Under the pieces are notes generated by a model. The model did no database searches, had not been told where the DNA came from, and worked only from the letters and a program-made list of their open reading frames with translations. This document shows positions 7,368 to 13,967 of a stretch of DNA of 26,419 bases, piece after piece. The translations under genes and the position numbers were made by a program. The stretch is from an uncultured Pelagibacteraceae bacterium (GTDB lineage Bacteria > Pseudomonadota > Alphaproteobacteria > Pelagibacterales > Pelagibacteraceae). The stretch's first letter is position 1. Every line of letters starts with the position of its first letter. The DNA is taken from positions 1 to 26,419 of the forward strand of contig CACLNK010000006.1 of assembly GCA_902608305.1 (NCBI GenBank), read 5' to 3'.

Positions 7368-8771
7368 ATGAAATTTAAAAAAATAAAAGTATTCTTAATT
7401 GCGATATTATTCACTAATTTTACATTTTTTGTAAAGGCAAAATCAGTCCCAGAATCTTTTGCAAACCTAGCAGAAAAATTAATACCTTCTGTTGTAAATA
7501 TTTCAACAACACAAACTGTAGTTACTAATATCAATCCATTTCCTTTTGAATTTCCGCCAGGCTCTCCATTTGAAGATCTGTTTAAAGAATTCGGCACTCC
7601 ACAGGAAAGGAAAGCAAGCGCACTAGGATCTGGCTTTATAATAGATTCAAAAGGAATAGTGATAACAAACAATCATGTTATTAAAGGAGCGGAAGACATA
7701 ATAGTTAGAGTTGATGGAAATAAAGAATATAAAGCAAAAGTAATAGGAGCGGACCCGCTTTCAGATGTTGCTGTTCTTCAAATTGAATCACAAGAAAAAT
7801 TTATAGCAGTTAAATTTGGTAATTCAGACAAAGCAAGAATTGGAGATTGGGTTATAGCGATTGGAAATCCTTTTGGTTTAGGTGGTACGGTTACATCTGG
7901 AATCATTTCAGCTAGAAATAGAGACATAGGATTATCAAGATATGAAGATTACATTCAAACAGATGCATCTATAAACGTGGGAAATTCTGGAGGACCACTT
8001 TTTGACATGAAAGGAGATGTGATTGGTATTAACACAGCTATCCTCGGTCAATCAGGATCAATAGGTATTGGTTTTGCAATTCCATCTAATAGCGCCAAAA
8101 GAGTTATTGATCAATTAATAAAATTTGGCGAAACAAAAAGAGGATGGCTTGGGGTTAGAATTCAAGTAGTTACAAAAGAAATAGCAGATGTTGAAAAACT
8201 GTCGAAACCTAGAGGAGCATTAGTTGCAAGTGTAGCAGAAGATAGTCCATCAGATAAAGCAGGAATTAAAGCTGGAGATATTATTTTAGAATTCAATGGA
8301 GTTTTGATAAACGAAATGAAAGAATTACCTAAAATTGTAGCACAAACAGAGGTAGGTAAAACAGTAAATGTTAAAGTATGGAGAAATAAAAAAGAAATTT
8401 TAAAAAAAATAAAATTAGGACGACTAGAAACTTCTAAAGATTTTCAAGCAAAAAAAGTAATTGAACCAAAAACTATTGAAGTTAAATCTTTAAAAATCGA
8501 AGTAAGAGTGCTTGAAAAAAAAGATATTGAACAAAGAAAACTTCCACAAAATACTACAGGGTTAGTAATTACAAAAATTGCAACTGATAGCCCAATCAAT
8601 TATTTAAATGTTAATGACATAATTGTTGAAGCAAACAAACAATCAATTCGGACAATTAATCAGTTAGAAAATATTGTAAGTGCAGCAATTAAATCCAAAG
8701 AAAAAACTATATTAATTGCAATCTATAATAATCAAAACCAAAGAAGATATATTGGTGTTAAACTAGATTGA
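7368..8771 (+). CDS. degP: Do-family periplasmic serine protease (DegP/DegQ-like)
   Basis: A 467-residue HtrA protease. A signal peptide spans about residues 1-24, ending in FFVKA-K. The trypsin-like domain shows the catalytic triad His103 (TNNHV), Asp133 (LSDVA) and Ser207 (GNSGGP). Two PDZ domains follow, at about 260-350 (GWLGVRIQ) and 370-460 (NTTGLVITKI), as in DegP and DegQ. It degrades or refolds misfolded periplasmic proteins. The loop after the signal peptide contains a Pro/Phe-rich segment (NPFPFEFPPGSPFEDLF), comparable to the LA loop of Do proteases. DegP and DegQ cannot be separated by eye, so the symbol is a family label. The stop is followed within three bases by the miaA ATG. 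Confidence 0.93.
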   Translation: MKFKKIKVFLIAILFTNFTFFVKAKSVPESFANLAEKLIPSVVNISTTQTVVTNINPFPFEFPPGSPFEDLFKEFGTPQERKASALGSGFIIDSKGIVITNNHVIKGAEDIIVRVDGNKEYKAKVIGADPLSDVAVLQIESQEKFIAVKFGNSDKARIGDWVIAIGNPFGLGGTVTSGIISARNRDIGLSRYEDYIQTDASINVGNSGGPLFDMKGDVIGINTAILGQSGSIGIGFAIPSNSAKRVIDQLIKFGETKRGWLGVRIQVVTKEIADVEKLSKPRGALVASVAEDSPSDKAGIKAGDIILEFNGVLINEMKELPKIVAQTEVGKTVNVKVWRNKKEILKKIKLGRLETSKDFQAKKVIEPKTIEVKSLKIEVRVLEKKDIEQRKLPQNTTGLVITKIATDSPINYLNVNDIIVEANKQSIRTINQLENIVSAAIKSKEKTILIAIYNNQNQRRYIGVKLD

Positions 8772-8773
8772 TA

Positions 8774-9715
8774 ATGGACAATCAGTCCAAGATTATTTTA
8801 ATTGCAGGACCAACAGCATCTGGTAAATCAAATTTTGCAGTAAAACTTGCAAAAGAAATTGATGGAGAAATTATCAATGCAGATAGTATGCAGGTTTATA
8901 GACAATTAAAAATTTTAACTGCAAGGCCTGATAAAAAGGCACAAAACAATATCAGACATCATCTCTATGGAATTGTTAATATAAATAAAAATTTTTCAAC
9001 TGGAACCTGGTTAAAATTAGCTGTCAGCAAAATTAAAGAAATTAGAAAAAGAAAAAAAGTTCCAATCGTTGTTGGTGGCACAGGTCTATATTTTCAGTCT
9101 TTAATCAATGGTTTGGTAAAAATTCCAAATATTTCAATAAAATTAAGAAAAAAAATAAGATTAATGCAAAAAAGATATGGACAAAAAAAATTTTATAAAA
9201 AACTTATAAAATTAGATCCAAAAGTAAAAAATAAATTTGATCCCAGGGATACACAAAGATCAATTAGAGCATTTGAAATTAAAACTCATACAAAAGTTTC
9301 TATGTATGATTGGCTTAATAAAACTGAACCTATTTTTAACAAAAAAGCGTTTATAAAATTTTATGTAAATTTTGAAAGGTCAAAATTGATTAAAAGAATT
9401 CAAAAAAGAACTGAAAATATGATCAAAGAAGGAGGAATCCAAGAAGTTGCTAAATTTAATAAACTAAGAATTAAAAAAGACAAAAGTATTAACAAGGTAA
9501 TTGGTATTGATGAATTAACGAAATATTTAAACAATCAGATTAAAATAAAACAGGCTGAAGAGCTTATTGCTATTAAAACACGACAATATGCAAAGAGGCA
9601 GACTACATGGGCAAGAAGTAGGATGATTGAATGGACTAAAATTGAGCCCCAACAACTTTCATCAACCATAAAAAAAATAAATAAATCATCTCTTAAACTT
9701 GACCAATTAATATAA
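8774..9715 (+). CDS. miaA: tRNA dimethylallyltransferase MiaA
   Basis: A 313-residue enzyme that adds a dimethylallyl group to the N6 of A37 in tRNAs reading UNN codons. Visible motifs are the P-loop GPTASGKS (12-19), INADSMQVYR, which supplies the catalytic Asp, VVGGTGLYFQSL, the DPRDTQRSIRAFEI segment and the C-terminal KTRQYAKRQTTWAR, which contacts tRNA. The family's usual IGYxEL reads IGIDEL here. I start at the ATG at 8774; an in-frame TTG two codons earlier overlaps the protease stop and is less likely. The protein is unusually Lys-rich, as expected in a low-GC genome. It sits in the same run as the protease and the ilv genes. Confidence 0.95.
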   Translation: MDNQSKIILIAGPTASGKSNFAVKLAKEIDGEIINADSMQVYRQLKILTARPDKKAQNNIRHHLYGIVNINKNFSTGTWLKLAVSKIKEIRKRKKVPIVVGGTGLYFQSLINGLVKIPNISIKLRKKIRLMQKRYGQKKFYKKLIKLDPKVKNKFDPRDTQRSIRAFEIKTHTKVSMYDWLNKTEPIFNKKAFIKFYVNFERSKLIKRIQKRTENMIKEGGIQEVAKFNKLRIKKDKSINKVIGIDELTKYLNNQIKIKQAEELIAIKTRQYAKRQTTWARSRMIEWTKIEPQQLSSTIKKINKSSLKLDQLI

Positions 9716-9734
9716 AGTCCGATAGATTGCCTGA

Positions 9735-11501
9735 ATGTCTAAATTATACTCAGGCGCAGAAATTGTATTTAAATGCTTAGAAGATCAAAAAGTTGATCAT
9801 GTTTTTGGCTATCCTGGTGGTGCAGTTTTACCAATATATGATGAGTTAAAAAATCACTCATCATTAAAGCATATTTTAGTAAGACATGAACAGGGTGCAG
9901 GACATGCAGCAGAAGGTTATGCAAGATCAACTGGAAAACCAGGAGTCGTATTTGTTACTTCAGGACCAGGTGCAACAAATGTTGTTACAGCATTAACAGA
10001 TGCTTTTATGGACTCGGTTCCACTAGTTTGTATTTCAGGACAAGTTCCCACACATTTAATTGGTACTGATGCTTTCCAAGAATGTGATACGACTGGAATA
10101 ACAAGACCTTGCACAAAACATAATTGGTTAGTAAAAAATATTAAAGACTTATCAAAAACAATTCACAAAGCTTTTGAAGTTGCAACAACTGGAAGGCCAG
10201 GCCCTGTTTTAGTTGATATTCCTAAAGATGTTCAGTTCCAAAAAACAACTTATAAAAAATATAATAAGCAAAAAAAATTAAACGGTAATTCTAAAAATCT
10301 TTTTTCACAAAAGGATATTAATGAATTGATTCAATTAATGAGCCAATCATCTAAACCAATTTTTTATACAGGAGGTGGAGTTGTTAATTCTGGACCGAAA
10401 GCAAGTGAATTAATAAGAGAACTAGTAAGTTTAACTGGATTTCCTATCACGTCAACACTTCAGGGTCTTGGCGCTTTTCCAGGTAATGATAATCAATTTT
10501 TAGGCATGCTTGGTATGCATGGATCTTATGAAGCGAACAACGCTATGCATGATTGTGACTTAATGATTAATATTGGCGCAAGATTTGATGATCGTATCAC
10601 AGGAAAGATAGATGAATTTTCTCCAAAATCAAAAAAAGTTCATATAGATATTGATCCTTCGTCTATAAATAAAAATGTAAAAGTTGATTTACCTATTGTC
10701 GGAGATGTTGCTCAAGTTATAAGTTCAACGATTAAAACTATTAAAAAAGTAAAACCTGGTTTTGCAAAATCAAACAAACAAAAGATTTCTAAGTGGTGGG
10801 AAAAAATTCAAAAATGGAGATCCATAAAATCATTTGATTTTATTAATAGTACAGAGACGATAAAACCTCAGTATGCAGTTCAAAGGCTTTACGAATTAAC
10901 AAAAAATAAAGACACATATATAACAACTGAAGTTGGGCAGCACCAAATGTGGGCAGCGCAACATTATAAGTTTGATAAGCCTAATCGTTGGATGACATCT
11001 GGGGGCCTAGGTACAATGGGATATGGCTTGCCAGCAGCAGTTGGAGTTCAAGTGGCTCATCCAAGTAAACTTGTTATTGATATTGCAGGAGAAGCATCAG
11101 TTTTAATGACAATGCAAGAAATGTCTACTGCAGTTCAATATAGTCTGCCAATTAAAATTTTTATTTTGAATAACGAGTACATGGGGATGGTTCGACAATG
11201 GCAAGAACTTCTTCATGAAAAAAATTATTCTGAAAGTTATACCGCGGCTCTGCCAGATTTTGTTAAATTAGCAGAAGCTTATGGATGCGTTGGAATTAGA
11301 GCAAAAACACCTGATGAACTAGACGATAAAATTATTGAAATGATTAATACTGATAGACCAGTCATTTTTGACTGTATGGTTGATAAGGAAGAGAATTGTT
11401 TTCCAATGATACCTTCCGGAAAACCTCACAATCAAATGCTTTTAGGACCAAAAGACCAGAAAGAAACAAAAATTACCAAGAAAGGAAAAACTTTAGTTTA
11501 A
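9735..11501 (+). CDS. ilvB: Acetolactate synthase large (catalytic) subunit
   Basis: A 588-residue thiamine diphosphate enzyme for the first common step of valine, leucine and isoleucine synthesis: pyruvate plus pyruvate gives acetolactate, and pyruvate plus 2-oxobutyrate gives acetohydroxybutyrate. The catalytic glutamate is E52 in VRHEQGAGHAAEGYAR. The central FAD/helical domain follows (GARFDDRITGKIDEFSP). The C-terminal ThDP-Mg motif spans AGEASVLM (451-458) to ILNNEYMGMVRQWQE (477-491). The usual Gly-Asp-Gly reads Gly-Glu-Ala, with Glu453 in the metal-ligand position, a variant I recall in alphaproteobacterial enzymes. The start lies 19 bases after miaA with no obvious Shine-Dalgarno or attenuator. 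The stop shares one base with ilvH. It could equally be called ilvI. Confidence 0.96.
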   Translation: MSKLYSGAEIVFKCLEDQKVDHVFGYPGGAVLPIYDELKNHSSLKHILVRHEQGAGHAAEGYARSTGKPGVVFVTSGPGATNVVTALTDAFMDSVPLVCISGQVPTHLIGTDAFQECDTTGITRPCTKHNWLVKNIKDLSKTIHKAFEVATTGRPGPVLVDIPKDVQFQKTTYKKYNKQKKLNGNSKNLFSQKDINELIQLMSQSSKPIFYTGGGVVNSGPKASELIRELVSLTGFPITSTLQGLGAFPGNDNQFLGMLGMHGSYEANNAMHDCDLMINIGARFDDRITGKIDEFSPKSKKVHIDIDPSSINKNVKVDLPIVGDVAQVISSTIKTIKKVKPGFAKSNKQKISKWWEKIQKWRSIKSFDFINSTETIKPQYAVQRLYELTKNKDTYITTEVGQHQMWAAQHYKFDKPNRWMTSGGLGTMGYGLPAAVGVQVAHPSKLVIDIAGEASVLMTMQEMSTAVQYSLPIKIFILNNEYMGMVRQWQELLHEKNYSESYTAALPDFVKLAEAYGCVGIRAKTPDELDDKIIEMINTDRPVIFDCMVDKEENCFPMIPSGKPHNQMLLGPKDQKETKITKKGKTLV

Positions 11502-12049
11502 TGGCAAAAGCAAAATCAGCTTATAGTATTCCTGGCAAACAAGGAAAATTTGATACACATATAATTGTAGTATGGGTTGATAATGAACCTGGAGTTTTAG
11601 CAAGAGTTGCAGGTTTATTTTCAAGTAGAGGATATAGTATTGAATCTTTGGCGGTAGCTGAAGTTGATCCAAAATTAAACATTTCTAGGATCACAATTGT
11701 AACCACAGGAACACCTCAAGTTATAGAACAAATTAAATTACAATTAAAAAAGCTTGTACCAGTACATAAAGTTGCTGATTTTAAAAGAGAAGATAAAAAA
11801 GTAATATTTAAAGAAATGGCTTTATTTAAGGTAGTTGGAAATAGCTCTAAGAAAGATAAAGCTCTAAAAGCTTGTAAAAAGTATAATGCAGTTATATTGG
11901 ACAAGACAAATAAATCTTACGTGATACAAATAACTGCTTTAAGAAGAGAAATAGATGTAATGTCAAAAAATTTAAAAAAATTTGGTTTAGTAAGTGTATC
12001 TAGAACTGGTGCAGTTGCAATGACAAGAGGTTCAGAAATATTTAAATAA
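11501..12049 (+). CDS. ilvH: Acetolactate synthase small (regulatory) subunit
   Basis: A 182-residue regulatory subunit that activates the large subunit and mediates feedback inhibition by valine. An ACT domain spans about residues 18-95 (VDNEPGVLARVAGLFSSRGYSIESLAV, split by family turns), and the C-terminal half is the ALS small-subunit domain (ALRREIDVMSKNLKKFGLVSVSRTGAVAM). I start at the ATG at 11501, which overlaps the ilvB stop by one base. A longer in-frame opening from 11396 would lie inside ilvB and is not needed. Length fits the family (about 160-185). A GAAAGGAAAA purine run ends about 12 bases before the start. ilvH and ilvN are names for the same type of subunit. Confidence 0.95.
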   Translation: MAKAKSAYSIPGKQGKFDTHIIVVWVDNEPGVLARVAGLFSSRGYSIESLAVAEVDPKLNISRITIVTTGTPQVIEQIKLQLKKLVPVHKVADFKREDKKVIFKEMALFKVVGNSSKKDKALKACKKYNAVILDKTNKSYVIQITALRREIDVMSKNLKKFGLVSVSRTGAVAMTRGSEIFK

Positions 12050-12063
12050 AAAAGGAAATAAAT

Positions 12064-13086
12064 ATGAAAATGTTTTATGAAAAAGATACAGATGTAAATT
12101 TAATAAAAGAAAAAAAAATAGCGATCTTTGGTTATGGAAGTCAGGGTCATGCTCACGCTTTAAATTTAAGAGATAGTGGAGTAAAAGAAGTAGTAGTTGC
12201 CCTTAGAGACGGGTCTGCAAGTAAAGCAAAAGCAGAATCAAAAGGATTAAAAGTTATGAACTTGTCTGATGCTGCGGAGTGGGCTGATGTAGTTATGATT
12301 TTAACTCCAGATGAATTACAAGCTACAATTTATAAAAATCATATTGAACAAAGAGTAAGAGAAGGAACTTCAATAGCTTTTGCCCATGGTTTGAATATTC
12401 ATTATGATTTAATTAAAGCAAGAAAAGACTTAGATGTATTTATGATAGCACCAAAAGGTCCAGGACATTTGGTAAGAAGTGAATATGAAAAAGGCGGTGG
12501 AGTTCCATGTTTATTTGCAGTGCATCAAAACGGCTCTGGTAAAGCAAGAGAACTTGCCATGTCGTATGCTTCTGCGGTTGGTGGTGGAAGGTCAGGAATT
12601 ATTGAAACTACATTTAAAGATGAAGTTGAAACAGATTTATTTGGCGAACAAACAGTTCTTTGTGGTGGATTAGTAGAATTAATTAAAAATGGTTATGAAA
12701 CTTTAGTTGAAGCTGGATATGAACCAGAAATGGCATATTTTGAAACTGTTCATGAAGTTAAGTTAATTGTTGATTTAATCTATGAAGGTGGAATTGCTAA
12801 TATGAATTATTCAATTTCAAATACAGCTGAGTATGGCGAGTATGTAACTGGTCCAAAAATTATAAATAAAGAAGAGACAAAAAAAAGGATGAAAGAGGTG
12901 TTGGCTGACATCCAATCAGGTAAGTTTACAAAACAATGGATAGATGAATGTAAGAATGGTCAAAAAAACTTCTTGAAAACTAGAGAAAAACTAGCAGAAC
13001 ATCCAGTTGAAAAAGTTGGAGCTGAACTTAGAGCTCTGATGCCATGGATTGCTAAGAATAAATTAATAGACAGCGATAAAAGCTAA
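12064..13086 (+). CDS. ilvC: Ketol-acid reductoisomerase, class I
   Basis: A 340-residue enzyme that converts acetolactate to dihydroxyisovalerate (and the isoleucine counterpart) using Mg2+ and NADPH. The Rossmann motif FGYGSQGHAHALNLRDSG begins at residue 22. The specificity loop LRDGSASKAKAE (47-58) keeps the Arg and Ser residues expected for NADPH. H108 (FAHGL) and K131 (APKGPGH) are catalytic. The metal ligands D191, E195, E227 and E231 are all present. The short single C-terminal domain makes it class I. A good ribosome-binding site (AAAAAAGGAAAT) precedes the ATG, 14 bases after ilvH. No clear GC-rich terminator follows, although a new promoter lies 75 bases downstream. Confidence 0.97.
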   Translation: MKMFYEKDTDVNLIKEKKIAIFGYGSQGHAHALNLRDSGVKEVVVALRDGSASKAKAESKGLKVMNLSDAAEWADVVMILTPDELQATIYKNHIEQRVREGTSIAFAHGLNIHYDLIKARKDLDVFMIAPKGPGHLVRSEYEKGGGVPCLFAVHQNGSGKARELAMSYASAVGGGRSGIIETTFKDEVETDLFGEQTVLCGGLVELIKNGYETLVEAGYEPEMAYFETVHEVKLIVDLIYEGGIANMNYSISNTAEYGEYVTGPKIINKEETKKRMKEVLADIQSGKFTKQWIDECKNGQKNFLKTREKLAEHPVEKVGAELRALMPWIAKNKLIDSDKS

Positions 13087-13159
13087 AAAATGTGGTCAAG
13101 TTTTGTTAGCCATTGTTAAGGATTATTTGGTAAAAATTAAACTTAATTTGATGGGCTTC

Positions 13160-13188
13160 TTTACAAAAATTAAAAGAAAATATAATAT
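13160..13188 (+). promoter_or_regulatory. Strong predicted sigma-70 promoter of the DUF4956-CotH-VTC operon
   Basis: TTTACA at 13160-13165 is followed by TAATAT at 13183-13188 with exactly 17 bases between; a perfect TATAAT (13181-13186) overlaps it at 15-base spacing. This is the best promoter match I see in the window. It sits in the 170-base gap after ilvC and places the start site at about 13193. Bases 13087-13159 before it show no gene and no obvious terminator hairpin. Confidence 0.65.
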
Positions 13189-13192
13189 ATAA

Positions 13193-13256
13193 TCTAGTTA
13201 ATGACGTTGGGGTAATACCCACCACCCCCATATACAACTTAAGTAGGTGAAAAATA
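13193..13256 (+). ncRNA. Candidate structured 5' leader with pseudoknot potential
   Basis: This leader of about 64 nt contains a GC-rich island unlike the surrounding AT-rich DNA. GTTG (13206-13209) can pair with CAAC (13235-13238), and GGGT (13210-13213) with ACCC (13224-13227), leaving a 10-nt loop. Loop bases CACC (13220-13223) are complementary to GGTG (13246-13249), which is part of the AGGTG Shine-Dalgarno (13245-13249), 7 bases before the ATG. GGGT can alternatively pair with the nearby ACCC (13217-13220) in a tight hairpin, so two folds compete. This layout resembles small translational riboswitches of the pseudoknot type. I cannot match it to a known class: the GCTAAA of SAM-II/SAM-V is absent. 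The folding is hand-derived. Confidence 0.4.
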
Positions 13257-13967
13257 ATGGATAAAATAGAAAAATTTACCAGATCAGATCTAAATTTTTT
13301 TATTAATCAAAATATACAAGTAGATTTACCAAATTTTGTTTTAAGTTTAGTTTGTGCAGCTATATTAAGTTTTTTAGTACAATTATTTTATGTTAGATAT
13401 TCAACAACACTTTCTAATAGAAAAGAATTTTCAAAAAACTTTGTAATATTAGGAGTAACAACATGTATTGTAATTATGATTGTAAAAAGCTCATTAGCTC
13501 TATCTTTGGGGCTGGTTGGAGCATTATCAATTGTAAGATTTAGGGCAGCAATAAAAGAACCAGAGGAATTGGTCTATTTATTTCTAATTATAGCAATTGG
13601 TTTAGGATGTGGAGCTAACCAATTAATAATAACTGTTACTGGAATATTTTTTTCATTAGTAATAATTATGTTTTATTCAGGTTATTTAAAAAGTTCTAAA
13701 AAAAATTTAGATGAAAAAATTAATGCAGGAATAATTATTGAGGGAAACATTTCTGATATTCAAATAAACAATTTGGTTAGTGAAATAAAAAAAATATCGA
13801 AAGAATTAAAATTTATATCTATGTCAAGAAGCAACGAAAGCACGACCATAAATGTAGATTTGAAACCTAAAAAATTTGAAAATTTGACCTTATTGTCAGG
13901 TAAAATAAAAAAGCGATTTCCGAACTCTAAAGTAATTTTGGCATATAATGATGACCTATCATTATGA
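13257..13967 (+). CDS. DUF4956 domain membrane protein
   Basis: A 236-residue protein with four predicted membrane segments (about 26-45, 60-77, 105-121 and 124-142) and a soluble C-terminal domain (about 150-236) with an alternating beta/alpha pattern. The DUF4956 signature is clear: SLALSLGLVGALSIVRFR (79-96), then AAIKEPEELVYLFL. Proteins of this type are, as I recall, often encoded beside CotH-kinase and VTC-domain genes, as here. A membrane partner or channel role is inferred. It has the best Shine-Dalgarno of the region (AGGTG, 7 bases from the ATG), which is also the part of the leader that could be sequestered. Its stop overlaps the next start (ATGA). No biochemical function is known to me. 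Confidence 0.88.
   Translation: MDKIEKFTRSDLNFFINQNIQVDLPNFVLSLVCAAILSFLVQLFYVRYSTTLSNRKEFSKNFVILGVTTCIVIMIVKSSLALSLGLVGALSIVRFRAAIKEPEELVYLFLIIAIGLGCGANQLIITVTGIFFSLVIIMFYSGYLKSSKKNLDEKINAGIIIEGNISDIQINNLVSEIKKISKELKFISMSRSNESTTINVDLKPKKFENLTLLSGKIKKRFPNSKVILAYNDDLSL

Noticed and set aside
8768..8773. TTG start for miaA two codons upstream
   Set aside because: The ATG at 8774 is adjacent, a stronger codon and fits the family N-terminus.
11079..11105. Defective ThDP motif in IlvB (Gly-Glu-Ala instead of Gly-Asp-Gly)
   Set aside because: Glu can serve as the metal ligand, the downstream Asn-Asn is intact, and I recall similar variants in alphaproteobacterial enzymes, so this is probably lineage-typical rather than a broken enzyme.
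11396..11500. Longer N-terminus for the acetolactate synthase small subunit
   Set aside because: The extension lies inside ilvB in another frame, has no family similarity, and the ATG at 11501 gives the usual length with stop-start overlap.
13087..13159. Intrinsic terminator for ilvC
   Set aside because: No stable stem followed by a T-run was found by eye; only weak imperfect repeats.
13193..13256. Assignment of the leader to SAM-II/SAM-V or the glutamine (glnA/Downstream-peptide) riboswitch
   Set aside because: The GCTAAA-type tail of SAM-II/SAM-V is missing. AAGTAGG (13241-13247) resembles the end of the glutamine motif, but the conserved 5' part and paired core are not present.
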